In this document: positions 1-8,655 of the stretch, piece after piece | How positions within the stretch are numbered: position 1 is the first letter of the stretch | Layout: every line of letters starts with the position of its first letter | Notes under the pieces: model-generated | Seen by the model: the letters and a program-made list of their open reading frames with translations, nothing else | Database searches by the model: none | Told to the model about the DNA's origin: nothing | NCBI GenBank assembly: GCA_039978075.1 | Contig: JBDWCA010000003.1 | Span: 124,001 to 188,000, forward strand | DNA: 64,000 bases | Reading direction: 5' to 3' | From: Anderseniella sp039978075 | GTDB taxonomy: Bacteria > Pseudomonadota > Alphaproteobacteria > Rhizobiales > Aestuariivirgaceae | Program-made: the position numbers and the translations under genes

Positions 1-2
1 GT

Positions 3-92
3 TATCATCTGGTTGATGAAGCTGAAGAAAAAGCTGCCAAAAAAGCACCAGCAAAAGCTGCCAAAAAAACACGGTCAAGGGCTGCTAAATAG
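3..92 (+). CDS. C-terminal end of a Lys/Ala-rich protein (partial)
   Basis: Only the last 29 codons are inside the window, ending at TAG 90-92. The visible tail is acidic and then Lys/Ala-rich (EEKAAKKAPAKAAKKTRSR). Such tails occur at the C-termini of alphaproteobacterial trigger factor, topoisomerase I and several nucleic-acid-binding proteins, so the family cannot be decided from this piece. A hairpin terminator follows directly, which supports a genuine gene end. Confidence 0.6.
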   Translation, partial: YHLVDEAEEKAAKKAPAKAAKKTRSRAAK

Positions 93-109
93 AAACTGAT
101 GGATGACGA

Positions 110-176
110 AAATCCGCGCCGGAAAATAAGCCGAAGTCTGTAAAGACATCGGTCTTTCGGGGCGGATTTCTTTTAT
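110..176 (+). terminator. Rho-independent terminator
   Basis: AAATCCGC at 110-117 pairs with GCGGATTT at 162-169. A second nested stem pairs CCGAA 131-135 with TTCGG 156-160, with AGAC/GTCT inside it. A T-rich stretch follows. It sits just after the stop of the preceding gene and before the next gene. Confidence 0.7.
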
Positions 177-203
177 GTTTTGATACAACAGAAGGGTTCA
201 ACG

Positions 204-554
204 ATGAACATCGTGGACAAGAGCGATGAAGAGATCATGGCGCTGGCAAATTCGTTGTGGCACGATCTGATCAAGAGTTCAAATGACGGCAATTATGCAG
301 AGTTCATCAAACATTTTTCGCCATCGCTGATGCTGGGTTTGGATGAAGTCGAGGTTGGCAGGCAATTTTCCACCAGCGAGTTAACCAGGACCCTGTCCGA
401 GGAATTCGACGCACTTGGAATAATTCGCAGAGGCGAACATGTGAGCGTGCTTTACCGGCAACGCAGCACCAAGCGGGAAGGTGAATGGCTGGGACGGCTG
501 GTTCTCGGATATGATGACGATGAAGTCAGAATATTTGGCGCTTCAGTATTCTAG
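204..554 (+). CDS. Hypothetical protein, 116 aa, small alpha+beta (NTF2-like?)
   Basis: The ATG at 204 was chosen over an in-frame TTG at 180 because GAAGGG at 191-196 lies 7 bases before it. The protein is acidic, with no signal peptide and no membrane segment. A helical first half (LANSLWHDLIKSSNDGNYA) is followed by strand-like segments ending in LGRLVLGYDDDEVRIFGA. This order loosely resembles an NTF2/SnoaL-like cone fold, which is inference from the pattern only. It lies 62 bases before the slyD-like gene on the same strand and may share its transcript. No function can be assigned. Confidence 0.6.
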   Translation: MNIVDKSDEEIMALANSLWHDLIKSSNDGNYAEFIKHFSPSLMLGLDEVEVGRQFSTSELTRTLSEEFDALGIIRRGEHVSVLYRQRSTKREGEWLGRLVLGYDDDEVRIFGASVF

Positions 555-616
555 GGCAACTTTGGAAGCGATCAGTTTTATGATCCAAGGGCTCTGGCCC
601 GCTGTGGGTAAGTGAG

Positions 617-1147
617 ATGAGTGATTTAATCAAAGACGACAAGCTGGTTGAGCTCAATTACAAGGTGACAGACGCAAAGTCCGGCCAGGTGTTGAGTACG
701 GTCGAGTTCCCGATCGCATATGTTCATGGCCACAATGACATACTTGCTCCGCAGGTACTGGAAGAGCTGGAAGGCAAAACGGTCGGTGATGTCATCGACG
801 TGGCGATTGATTGCAACAGCATTTTCGGGCCCCGGGACGAAACGCTTGTCTTCACAGATCTCCTTAAAAACGTGCCCGAAGAGTACCGTGAGATCGGCAC
901 AACCATCACTATGGAAAATGACAAGGGCGAGGCCAAGAAGTTCATCGTTACCCGCATTGACGACAAGACCCTGACCGTTGACGGGAACAATCCGATGTGC
1001 GGCCGGGAGGTTATCTTTACACTTGAGATACTTACGGTTCGCGACGCCACCGACGAGGAAATCGAAGGTGGAGGAAAGGCCAATGACGATGTCAATCTGG
1101 ACGACGCATTGAAGACACAAGGCGTCAAGGCACATAGCATCAACTGA
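617..1147 (+). CDS. slyD: SlyD-type FKBP peptidyl-prolyl isomerase
   Basis: The 176-residue product fits the SlyD family: an FKBP domain (about residues 8-70 and 125-145) interrupted by an insert-in-flap chaperone domain. The stretch VHGHNDILAPQVLEELEGK is the typical family segment, and the beta strands before the insert carry GPRDETLVF. Known members isomerise Xaa-Pro bonds and act as holdase chaperones in the cytoplasm. Unlike E. coli SlyD there is no His/Cys-rich metal-binding tail. The C-terminus is a short acidic stretch ending KAHSIN, so a nickel-delivery role is unlikely. The gene stands alone, and the region downstream on the opposite strand encodes a 52-residue protein. Confidence 0.85.
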   Translation: MSDLIKDDKLVELNYKVTDAKSGQVLSTVEFPIAYVHGHNDILAPQVLEELEGKTVGDVIDVAIDCNSIFGPRDETLVFTDLLKNVPEEYREIGTTITMENDKGEAKKFIVTRIDDKTLTVDGNNPMCGREVIFTLEILTVRDATDEEIEGGGKANDDVNLDDALKTQGVKAHSIN

Positions 1148-1290
1148 TGCCCAGCCTTGTCAGGCAATCTCGATGCCGCACACGCCAGGCTTCGGTTGTT
1201 TCTCACCAGCTAACGGAAAAAACATTGCACAGCATTCAAAGTGGACTGTGCCGGATTTCCACCGTGAGCCAATAAAGATTTTTTGTTTGT

Positions 1291-1449
1291 TTATGGGCGT
1301 TTGGGTGTTTGATATTCGACTTCTTTTTGAAACGGCTCCCATATTGTTTCATATCCGACGTAGCCTTTTTCATTAGGCTTCATCTGACGCGTTTTGAAGA
1401 AGCGTGCCTGGCCTTCCGGGACTTTGGTTACGGTTTTTTGTTCGCTCAT
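1291..1449 (-). CDS. Small conserved-looking protein, 52 aa
   Basis: A short reading frame runs from ATG 1447-1449 to TAA 1291-1293, with AAGG about 8 bases before the ATG. The product starts MSEQKTVTKVPEGQARFFKT and continues with GYVGYETIWEPF, ending in QTPKRP. It has no cysteine and no membrane segment and is rich in aromatic and basic residues. The composition (two FF/WEPF patches, GYVGYE) looks like a protein rather than chance. It is flanked by non-coding DNA on both sides and is not obviously part of an operon. I recognise no family. Confidence 0.55.
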   Translation of the reverse strand: MSEQKTVTKVPEGQARFFKTRQMKPNEKGYVGYETIWEPFQKEVEYQTPKRP

Positions 1450-1631
1450 GAGTCAACCTTGTATCTTAAAACCAATATTCTATCCGGAGGTTGCCGAAAA
1501 CGTGCAACTTGCATGAAACAACGACCCTATTTCCGTGAATGAAATCATATACGCTTGAACCACGGTTGCAAAGATTTTCTGACATATCCTGATGCCGTGA
1601 TCAACTGAAGCGAACTTGTAACCAACACTGC

Positions 1632-2231
1632 CTAGTTCAGTACGATCTTTTGAATGACCGCCTTGAGTGCAGCAGTCTCTTTTCTGCTTGGCTGCCGGTT
1701 CTCAAATGCACTGCGCATGGCCAGGCCTTCGATCAAATCCATGACAAAATCCGCGCGTGTTGCGGGGTCGATAACTGCCCTGGTGTCGTGTTGCTCCGGC
1801 AGTTCAGAAATCAGTTTTGCAATGACAGAGTTGAGTTTCGCACGGTTTCGCATGAAGCCGGCGCCGACATCCGGATTACGCAAGCCTTCCGAGTTGATTT
1901 CGGCAGCGAGCATGATGTTTTCAGGGCGGGAGCAATACTCAATGTAAAGCGTGACAAACTTGTCGAAGGCTTTTGAGGGGTCTGAAATCTGCGACACCTG
2001 ATCCGCAATGAGATCAAGGTCCTGCTCCTCGAGCATCGCAATTTCTGCAATCAGCGCCGCCTTGTTTTCGAAATGGTTGTAGAGATTGCCCAGGCTGACA
2101 CCGGCACGTTTCGCGATGTCCCTGATACTGGTCTGGTGAAAACCCTGTTCTATGAAGCAGGCAGCGGCGGTCTCAACGATGAGTTGCCGCCTCGCCTGTG
2201 CCGTTTCAATTCGGGTCGCCTTCGGTTCCAT
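1632..2231 (-). CDS. TetR/AcrR family transcriptional regulator
   Basis: This is a 199-residue repressor-type protein. The N-terminal helix-turn-helix (about residues 15-60) contains the diagnostic TSIRDIAKRAGVSLGNLYNHF segment, and the remaining 140 residues form the all-helical ligand-binding and dimerisation domain. It is divergent from the hydroxylase gene at 2367. A TetR-type palindrome lies between them, so the regulator probably controls both genes. The ligand is unknown; a fatty acid or sterol-like molecule would fit the neighbour, but that is inference. Confidence 0.88.
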   Translation of the reverse strand: MEPKATRIETAQARRQLIVETAAACFIEQGFHQTSIRDIAKRAGVSLGNLYNHFENKAALIAEIAMLEEQDLDLIADQVSQISDPSKAFDKFVTLYIEYCSRPENIMLAAEINSEGLRNPDVGAGFMRNRAKLNSVIAKLISELPEQHDTRAVIDPATRADFVMDLIEGLAMRSAFENRQPSRKETAALKAVIQKIVLN

Positions 2232-2283
2232 TCAATCTTTCCAGACAGGGTCTTGCAATTGCACGTCTTGCTTCATATATCAA

Positions 2284-2301
2284 TGAACGATCGTTCGTTC
2301 A
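2284..2301. promoter_or_regulatory. TetR-type palindromic operator
   Basis: GAACGATCGTTC at 2285-2296 is a perfect 12-base palindrome. It is extended by GTTCA so that TGAACGA and a second CGTTCA half-site bound an 18-base element. AcrR/FabR-type regulators commonly bind sites of the form TGAACG...CGTTCA. It sits in the 135-base gap between the tetR start and the hydroxylase start. Confidence 0.7.
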
Positions 2302-2366
2302 ATATATTTGTTACATCAACTTCCCTCTTAGCACCCGCCAACCACACTATATGAAAGACCACACTG

Positions 2367-3227
2367 ATGGACCCACTCGACGCTCAGTTCCAGGCTTTTT
2401 CCGGTACGTTTCAGGTCCTGGAAATCATCGGCCTGATCTTTCTCCTGCTTATCGTCTCTGAAACGATATGGGATTTTTTCACCGGCGAACGCAAGAAGCT
2501 CGGCGAGACATCTGCCAATTTTGCAATCCTGCTGGTGAATGCGCTTTTGGAACGGACCGCCTATGGCCTTGTGTTCGTAATCGGATTGTTTCTCGTCAGC
2601 CCGTTCGCCCTCATGGAGATACCCATCACCTGGTGGAGTTGGGGCCTGGCGTTGATTGCGGCAGATTTCACCTATTACTGGATGCATCGGTGGGAACATG
2701 AAATCCGCATCCTGTGGGCACATCACAGTGTTCACCACTCGTCTCCGGAATATAATCTGACAACCGCCCTGCGGCTGGCATGGGTTGAGGGCCTGATTGA
2801 GTGGGTGTTCTTCATTCCGATGGTCCTGATCGGCTTCGACCTGGTCCAGACCATCATAGCCCTGTCGATAGTGGTTGCCTATCAAACCTGGATCCACACC
2901 GAAAAAGTCGGGAAACTCGGATGGCTGGACAAGGTGCTGAATACGCCATCCGTGCACCGGGTGCATCACGGATCGAACGGCAAATACCTCGACAAGAACT
3001 ATGGCGGGATCCTGATTATCTGGGACCGGATGTTCGGCACCTACCAGGCTGAAGAAGAACCGGTGGTCTATGGCCTCACAACGCAGATCGGCACGACCAA
3101 TCCGGTGAAAGTGAACTTCCATGAATACATCCAGATAGCAAAGGATCTCAGAAAGGCCGGAAATCTGCGACATGTTTTCGGTTATCTTTTCAAAGGCCCG
3201 GGCTGGAAGCCGGATGGGAAAGACTAA
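2367..3227 (+). CDS. Sterol desaturase / fatty acid hydroxylase family membrane protein
   Basis: The 286-residue protein has several hydrophobic helices (around residues 20-40, 65-85, 90-105 and 135-165). It carries the family's di-iron histidine clusters in order: MHRWEHE (HxxxH), HHSVHH and, later, HRVHHG. Family members use oxygen and a di-iron centre at the membrane face to hydroxylate or desaturate lipids or sterols. The substrate here cannot be read from the sequence. It is divergent from a TetR regulator and controlled by the palindrome at 2284-2301. Confidence 0.85.
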   Translation: MDPLDAQFQAFSGTFQVLEIIGLIFLLLIVSETIWDFFTGERKKLGETSANFAILLVNALLERTAYGLVFVIGLFLVSPFALMEIPITWWSWGLALIAADFTYYWMHRWEHEIRILWAHHSVHHSSPEYNLTTALRLAWVEGLIEWVFFIPMVLIGFDLVQTIIALSIVVAYQTWIHTEKVGKLGWLDKVLNTPSVHRVHHGSNGKYLDKNYGGILIIWDRMFGTYQAEEEPVVYGLTTQIGTTNPVKVNFHEYIQIAKDLRKAGNLRHVFGYLFKGPGWKPDGKD

Positions 3228-3373
3228 CCGCAACAGCGCCCCTAGCCTGCCGCTGCCTGGCAATCGCCGCCTTGATCGGGCTCAATGCTGCCGCCGGACA
3301 ATTGTGATTTTACTGGCCTCCATGAACTGGATGCGTGCGCCAGACAAAACCGGAAAAGGGCATACAGAGACAC

Positions 3374-3619
3374 ATGATTGATCAACACACCCACACGGCA
3401 GACCAGCAACTGGGCACGCTCGAAATTGGACCCGGTCCGTGGCAGACGCTGGGACAGTTGCTGGATCAGCTGCCGTCACCAGCAGATGGCGCAAAGTATC
3501 TTGCCAGTGTCGACGGGTCCGGGTCCGGCAAAACCATTGCTGAACTGATAGAAGCCGGCGAAATTCAAAACGTCATCGAGCACCTGGCGCAATATCTGGA
3601 CCGGACATCGGGAAGCTGA
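3374..3619 (+). CDS. Hypothetical protein, 81 aa
   Basis: The start ATG 3374 was chosen because an upstream extension would add an unlikely basic leader. The protein is acidic and soluble, with a helical second half (GKTIAELIEAGEIQNVIEHLAQYLDR). It lies between the hydroxylase and a convergent zinc-binding-type gene. I recognise no family, and the purine stretch before the start is only a moderate ribosome-binding site. Confidence 0.45.
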   Translation: MIDQHTHTADQQLGTLEIGPGPWQTLGQLLDQLPSPADGAKYLASVDGSGSGKTIAELIEAGEIQNVIEHLAQYLDRTSGS

Positions 3620-3634
3620 CATCAGTTTTTGGAG

Positions 3635-4258
3635 CTACTGACCGTTCCGCCGCGCAATGGCGGTGTCCAGCCTGGCACGGTCTGCAGGGTCCATAACCGT
3701 CGCCACCGCAACAGGCTCCCCTGTGGCCGGGTCGAACAGCGGTGTATTCCTGGATCTGCCGCTCAACCGTTCACAAATCATGCGATAGATAACGGCAAAC
3801 AGCATGCGGTTCCCGCCCGCTTCCCTCTTGCCACTCATATCGCCAATTGCTTCGGCTACAAACAGGTGCCCACGGATCGGCCCCATGGCATTGTCGAGCA
3901 GATCCGGATCAATGCAATGACAGATCACGCTGAGGAATGGATACCTGCCGGATGATGTTGTGTTGAACAGCGGGCTGTTGCAGCACCGGGCATACCATCG
4001 CAACGTCGGCTTGGCGGTCAGTCGAATGCACCGCAACTGATCAATCCCGCTCGCAATGGTCAGGCGCGAAGGCCGGGTCTGGAAAACACCAGTGCCGGCG
4101 TTCTGATCCAGCACATCGGACTGACGTTCGAGAAAGTGGATGAACGCCTGACAGTCCTTACAATGGCAGACATACCGGGCACCTCTGTCCGGCGACACCG
4201 CGTGCAATTTACCCCTCAGTTTGCCGCAGGTGCATGAAATCGCAAGATCAACGGTGAT
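3635..4258 (-). CDS. DUF6151 / GFA-like zinc-binding protein (start unclear)
   Basis: The protein carries the cysteine motifs of glutathione-dependent-formaldehyde-activating-like (GFA, DUF6151) proteins. These are CTCGKLRG near the N-terminus, CHCKDC about 15 residues later and RWYARCCNSPLFNT in the middle, which together would bind zinc. The first ordinary start codon in frame is TTG at 4207, but the first CxCG motif lies upstream of it. Reading back to the stop overlapping the neighbouring gene (TGA, 4261-4263) finds only ATC 4258 or ATT 4240 as possible starts. Initiation may therefore be non-canonical and coupled to the upstream hydrolase, or the start has been lost. Coordinates here run to the ATC. 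Confidence 0.6.
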   Translation of the reverse strand: MTVDLAISCTCGKLRGKLHAVSPDRGARYVCHCKDCQAFIHFLERQSDVLDQNAGTGVFQTRPSRLTIASGIDQLRCIRLTAKPTLRWYARCCNSPLFNTTSSGRYPFLSVICHCIDPDLLDNAMGPIRGHLFVAEAIGDMSGKREAGGNRMLFAVIYRMICERLSGRSRNTPLFDPATGEPVAVATVMDPADRARLDTAIARRNGQ

Positions 4259-4940
4259 GGGTCAGAAATTCCTCAATAGCGTTTCTGACAAGGCCGGGCG
4301 AATCCACATGCAACATGTGGCCTCCCGGCAGCACCTTGCAAACGGCATCCGGTATCGCATTTGCCATGTGTTCTGAAGAGGCCATGATCTGCCTGCTCCG
4401 CCGACCGGACAATATCAGCGTTGGAGCGTCTATCAGCTTGAGCCTTGCACGTGCATCATAGGCGTAAGCCGCCCTGAGGGCATCCATCATGGCAGCATGG
4501 CTGATGCCCGATAATTGTTCATGCAGGTGCGACGCAGTTGCCTCCGGTTGACCCCATCCGGAAACATGTGCCAGCACACCCGGGCCCAGCAGTCTCATGA
4601 CCTGTAACGCCACGAATGCCTGCAGACGCTGGGCATAAGGCGCTCTGACGGTTGCCACAGTCTCGATCAGCACCAGTGCATTTACACGCTCTGAATGTCT
4701 TGAAGCCAGTTCCAGTGCGACCATACCGCCGAGCGAGTGTGCAATCAGCGTAAACCGATCGGGCAGCATCGGTTCGATGGCATCTGCGAACGCTTCTACT
4801 GACGGCTCGGACACTCTGGCCGCGTCCGCATGACCAGGTAGAGCAAGCAGCATGACGTCGGAAAAGCCGCTCGTGACCTCGCCCCAAGTTGACGGAGACA
4901 GACCGGCTCCATGCAACCAGACTGTAGGTAAGATGATCAA
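4248..4940 (-). CDS. Alpha/beta hydrolase (BioH-like fold)
   Basis: The open frame extends to 5192, but a TTG at 4940 preceded at 10 bases by AGGAG gives a normal 230-residue hydrolase that starts just before the first strand. The oxyanion region is LHGAG (residues 9-13), the nucleophile elbow is AHSLGG with Ser about residue 69, and the catalytic His is in GGHMLHVDSP near the C-terminus. This is the compact single-domain fold with a cap, as in BioH-type esterases. The substrate is not determinable. It is divergent from a LysR gene, which may regulate it. Confidence 0.8.
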   Translation of the reverse strand: MIILPTVWLHGAGLSPSTWGEVTSGFSDVMLLALPGHADAARVSEPSVEAFADAIEPMLPDRFTLIAHSLGGMVALELASRHSERVNALVLIETVATVRAPYAQRLQAFVALQVMRLLGPGVLAHVSGWGQPEATASHLHEQLSGISHAAMMDALRAAYAYDARARLKLIDAPTLILSGRRSRQIMASSEHMANAIPDAVCKVLPGGHMLHVDSPGLVRNAIEEFLTHHR

Positions 4941-5184
4941 GTTCGAAACGCTCCTGAATGCAATGAACAAGAACCCGGACGTGCCTAACGCATCACAGAC
5001 GTCGCTGTCCAAATCCCTTTCAGAATGACAGGCAACCAATCTGGAATAGTCGTGTTGCCTCCACGTTACACTCCGTACCCGGCGGTTTGTTGACGCATGC
5101 GACCAACGGCGCGTGGTATTCCTCCTGTCCGTCACTATTGATCCATAGAACGTTGTTGACGGACCCTGAAGATCAAGTAACGCC

Positions 5185-6066
5185 ATGCACATAGATCAGC
5201 TCAAGGATTTCGTGACCTTCTCGGAGACACGGAATTTCACCAAAACCGCAGAGCGGCGAAACACCACGCAACCCAATGTCAGCAAACGCATCCGTGCGCT
5301 GGAGCACTGGATAGGTATTAGTCTGCTGGACCGCGAACAGCGTCCAGTGGAGCTTACCGAAGACGGTCTCGCCTTTCTTCCGAAGGCAATCCGGGTTCTG
5401 GAGCAGTTGCAGGAGGCCCAGGCCGGCAGGCACAACGGAACCGCGCATGCCCCGCGTATAAAGATCGCTATGCCGCACAGCGCTTCAACGCATATTTTGC
5501 CGGCACTGAAGCAGCGTTTTTTTCACAGTTGTACTGCTTCGGAATTCAGCATGTGGATCGGCAACCATGACGACGTGGCCGAGCATCTGAGGCGATCGGA
5601 GTGTGATCTTGCCCTTGCCTATGTGCATGATCGCGTCAGTCCAGCTGAGGAATTTGTCGTCTACCGGCCTGTGACCGTTGCCCACGACGACCTGGTGATG
5701 GTCCGATGTTCAGCCTGTGCAGATCCGCAGGGTCAATCACTGTTTGTCCCTCACCGTGAAACCTATCTCGGCCGTGTGTGGCAGGAGGTCGGCGCGACAG
5801 ACGCAAACACCCAGATCATTGAGTTCGGGCTGCCTGCCGACATTCGCGCGCTGTGTGTGGCAGGTGAAGGCGTAGGGGTGCTGCCACTCAGCGTTGTCGA
5901 GCAGGATCTGGCATCCGGTGTCCTCACCCAATGCAAAGGGTCGTTTCCGGTTCCGTACTCGATCAATCTCTACTGCTCAGTCCGCGCCAGTGCATCCGCA
6001 CGGATGATCTGGCAATCGATGGCGGATCACGCAAGCCAGTTGAGTGCCGCTATTCCAATTCGGTAG
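5185..6066 (+). CDS. LysR family transcriptional regulator
   Basis: The 293-residue protein has the LysR winged helix-turn-helix at residues 1-60 (DFVTFSETRNFTKTAERRNTTQPNVSKRI) and a periplasmic-binding-like effector domain from about residue 90. It sits divergently from the hydrolase whose start is at 4940, with a 244-base gap for an operator, and upstream of three co-directional catabolic-type genes. Family knowledge says such genes typically regulate the divergent or adjacent operon. The effector is unknown. Confidence 0.88.
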   Translation: MHIDQLKDFVTFSETRNFTKTAERRNTTQPNVSKRIRALEHWIGISLLDREQRPVELTEDGLAFLPKAIRVLEQLQEAQAGRHNGTAHAPRIKIAMPHSASTHILPALKQRFFHSCTASEFSMWIGNHDDVAEHLRRSECDLALAYVHDRVSPAEEFVVYRPVTVAHDDLVMVRCSACADPQGQSLFVPHRETYLGRVWQEVGATDANTQIIEFGLPADIRALCVAGEGVGVLPLSVVEQDLASGVLTQCKGSFPVPYSINLYCSVRASASARMIWQSMADHASQLSAAIPIR

Positions 6067-6153
6067 CACTGTATTCTCAATTGGATTTGGACAGCGCAGG
6101 TTCGCAATTCTACCTGTGATGCGTTCAGATCACATCTATCGGAGGTTCCGAAA

Positions 6154-6867
6154 ATGCGCGTCGTGCTTGTCATTGCCTGTCTGCTGAGCCTGTCTCACAG
6201 CGCGATCGCCGGAGAAGTCTTCTGGCGTTTTCCAAACAAGATTTCACCGGCAGAGAGATACCTGTTTTATGTGCACGGCAAGATCGTGGAAACAGAAGGC
6301 GTCAGCCCGATTTCACCGCGCTTCGGGCACTACCAGTTTCACCGGATTGTCACCCGGCTGGCGAAAGGCAAGGCAAATGTGATCGCCCGCGTCAGGCATG
6401 GCAAGACGGACCCGAACGCGGAAGCTTTCAGGCTTACCAATGAAATGCGCTACATGCTGAAAAATGGTGTTCCCGCCGATCACATCTCCGTGGCCGGTTT
6501 CAGCAAGGGCGGTTACATCACTCTGCTCACTGCCAACCGGCTGCAAAGCAGCGACATCAGGTACATTGTGATGGCAGGCTGTACAAACGCAATTGTCGAT
6601 GGCAGCGATAAAATCGCCGATGGGTTGCAGGGCACTATTATGTCGATGAACGATGCCACGGATGATCTGGGTTTCTCCTGTCGTCCACTGTTCGAAAGAA
6701 GCCCGCAACTGGCCGCCAGCATGGACGTGACATTTGAAACGGGTAAAGGCCATGGCCTGTTCTACCGGCCAGATCCGATCTGGATAGAGCCGTTGCTGCA
6801 ATGGGTCGAAATGGAGAAACAAACAGACGTCGAATCCGCAGCATCTGACAGCGCAGCCAGGGGATGA
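6154..6867 (+). CDS. Exported alpha/beta hydrolase-like protein
   Basis: The 237-residue protein starts with a signal peptide (MRVVLVIACLLSLSHSAIAG, cleavage about residue 20). An alpha/beta hydrolase core follows, with the nucleophile elbow GFSKGG (Ser about 117) and a candidate catalytic His in GKGHGLFY (about 199). A ribosome-binding GGAGG precedes the ATG. It is probably a periplasmic esterase- or peptidase-like enzyme. It is followed after 6 bases by a second hydrolase gene, so they are likely co-transcribed. Confidence 0.75.
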   Translation: MRVVLVIACLLSLSHSAIAGEVFWRFPNKISPAERYLFYVHGKIVETEGVSPISPRFGHYQFHRIVTRLAKGKANVIARVRHGKTDPNAEAFRLTNEMRYMLKNGVPADHISVAGFSKGGYITLLTANRLQSSDIRYIVMAGCTNAIVDGSDKIADGLQGTIMSMNDATDDLGFSCRPLFERSPQLAASMDVTFETGKGHGLFYRPDPIWIEPLLQWVEMEKQTDVESAASDSAARG

Positions 6868-6873
6868 GACGGC

Positions 6874-7650
6874 ATGTTGTACGCGACACAAACCGGGGTT
6901 GCGGATGAACAGCCGATTGTTTTCGTTCATGCCGGTGGCTTCAGCGGAACCATGTGGCGCGAGATTGCGGCATTACTGCCTGACAAGAACTGTGTTCTGC
7001 CTGACCTGCCGGGTCATGGCAACAGCAGGAATGTACCGTTCGACAGCATCGAAGGATGTGCTGACGAGCTTGCAGGTTTCATCAAGCAGCAGACATTCAC
7101 AGGACCAGTCGATCTCGTCGGCCTGTCATTCGGCTCCTATGTCGGATTGCTGCTGATGGCCCGCCATCCTCACCTGGTCAGAAGCGCCATGCTCAGCGGA
7201 TTTCATGTTTGCGGAATGCCGAACCCGCGTCTCATGAAACTGATGGGATACATTACAGCACCTCTCATGCAACTGCGCTGGATGCGGCGCAAGAATGCAC
7301 AGGCGATGGGGCTGAAAGACGATAGCCTGACCAGTGATGAACAAGGCAATCCGCTCGCTGACGTTGCGACGGTACGCCGGTTACTCAACGAGGCTGTTGA
7401 TTTCGACGCTCGCGAGATTTTGAGCGCGATCGACATCCCAACCCTGGCAATCGCCGGTGGCAAGGAACACAAGACAATTCTCAAATCACTGTCTCTGCTT
7501 CAGGATCGGATGCCTGATTGTATCGCACGCATTGTGCCGGGATCAGGCCACGCATGGTGTGCTGAACACCCAGACCTGTTTGCGGCGACCGTGCGAAGCT
7601 GGGTATCGTCCCAGGCGGTGCCCGATCGATTGGAGGCTGTGAAACCATGA
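6874..7650 (+). CDS. Alpha/beta fold hydrolase, cytoplasmic
   Basis: The 258-residue single-domain hydrolase carries the oxyanion stretch VHAGGFSG near the start, LPDLPGHGNS, the nucleophile elbow GLSFGS (Ser about residue 88) and a C-terminal catalytic His in GSGHAW. There is no signal peptide. It lies between the exported hydrolase and the dehydrogenase and overlaps the latter's start by 4 bases (ATGA), which indicates translational coupling. Family members include esterases, C-C bond hydrolases and haloperoxidase-like enzymes; the exact substrate is not visible. Confidence 0.82.
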   Translation: MLYATQTGVADEQPIVFVHAGGFSGTMWREIAALLPDKNCVLPDLPGHGNSRNVPFDSIEGCADELAGFIKQQTFTGPVDLVGLSFGSYVGLLLMARHPHLVRSAMLSGFHVCGMPNPRLMKLMGYITAPLMQLRWMRRKNAQAMGLKDDSLTSDEQGNPLADVATVRRLLNEAVDFDAREILSAIDIPTLAIAGGKEHKTILKSLSLLQDRMPDCIARIVPGSGHAWCAEHPDLFAATVRSWVSSQAVPDRLEAVKP

Positions 7651-8459
7651 CATCCGCAGAAACAGCATTATGTAAACGCGGTACCCGACTTGCCGGCAAG
7701 GCGTGCGTGGTCACCGGGGCTGCAAGAGGCATCGGGGCGGCAATTGTCAAAGCTTTTGCTGCACAAGGGGCATCCGTGATTGTAACTGACAAGGACGATG
7801 CTCACGCACAGGCGGTGGCTGAGCAAACCGGTTCCCGGTTTGTCCACCTTGATGTAACCAGTGAAGCCGACTGGTCCCGGCTTGAAAGCCTGTATCAGTC
7901 CATTGATGTGCTGGTGAACAATGCCGGAATTACCGGTTTTGAAGATGGTCCGGCAGCTCATGACCCCGAGCATGTCAGCCTGACGGACTGGCGGAAAGTT
8001 CACGCCACCAATCTGGACGGCACGTTTCTGGGGTGCCGCTATGCCATAGGGGCCATGCGGAACAAGGGTTCAGGCTCAATCATCAACATATCATCGCGCT
8101 CCGGTATGGTTGGCATACCCGCAGCCGCGGCCTACGCATCTTCAAAGGCAGCGGTGCGCAACCACACAAAGACGGTTGCTCTTTACTGCGCCCAACAAGG
8201 TCTTAACATTCGCTGCAATTCCATTCACCCGGCGGCAATCATGTCTCCCATGTGGGAACCGATGCTCGGCACCGGCGCTGATCGCGAGAAGAATACCGCC
8301 GCACTTGTCAAAGACACGCCGATGCAGCGTTTCGGAGAACCTGAAGAAGTTGCGGCCCTGGCCGTGTTGCTGGCCTCGGATGAAGCAACCTATATGACCG
8401 GCGCAGAACTCACCATCGACGGCGGCATTCTGGCAGGCTCGGCCGTCAGTCCGGGCTAG
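7647..8459 (+). CDS. SDR family NAD(P)-dependent oxidoreductase
   Basis: This is a classical 270-residue short-chain dehydrogenase. The cofactor loop is TGAARGIGAA (about residues 23-32), NNAG follows near 90, the catalytic Ser lies in INISSRSG, and Tyr/Lys form the YxxxK motif in AYASSKAA. The C-terminal TGAELTIDGG is the usual family ending. An Asp after the second strand (VTDKDD) suggests a preference for NAD over NADP, which is inference. It is the third gene of a coupled set with two hydrolases, suggesting ester or lactone hydrolysis followed by alcohol oxidation. Confidence 0.85.
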   Translation: MTSAETALCKRGTRLAGKACVVTGAARGIGAAIVKAFAAQGASVIVTDKDDAHAQAVAEQTGSRFVHLDVTSEADWSRLESLYQSIDVLVNNAGITGFEDGPAAHDPEHVSLTDWRKVHATNLDGTFLGCRYAIGAMRNKGSGSIINISSRSGMVGIPAAAAYASSKAAVRNHTKTVALYCAQQGLNIRCNSIHPAAIMSPMWEPMLGTGADREKNTAALVKDTPMQRFGEPEEVAALAVLLASDEATYMTGAELTIDGGILAGSAVSPG

Positions 8460-8655
8460 AAACGGTCAGCTTGCTTCAGGCCAGCCAAAGCACATGTGCA
8501 GCACGGGCGCAACAGGTGCTGCAAGGTTCAATACACCGGCTGTGGCTTCATCCTGGAAACCCGCAACGAGAACAATTGGACTTGTGCGATTTTTCACGAT
8601 TGCCTTGCGACCCTATGTGTCTTGTATGCGCGCTGCGGCAACGTTCCCTTGGTGA

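Noticed and set aside
2328..3263. Minus-strand ORF of 311 aa opposite the hydroxylase
   Set aside because: It is antisense to a clear di-iron hydroxylase and has no recognisable domain.
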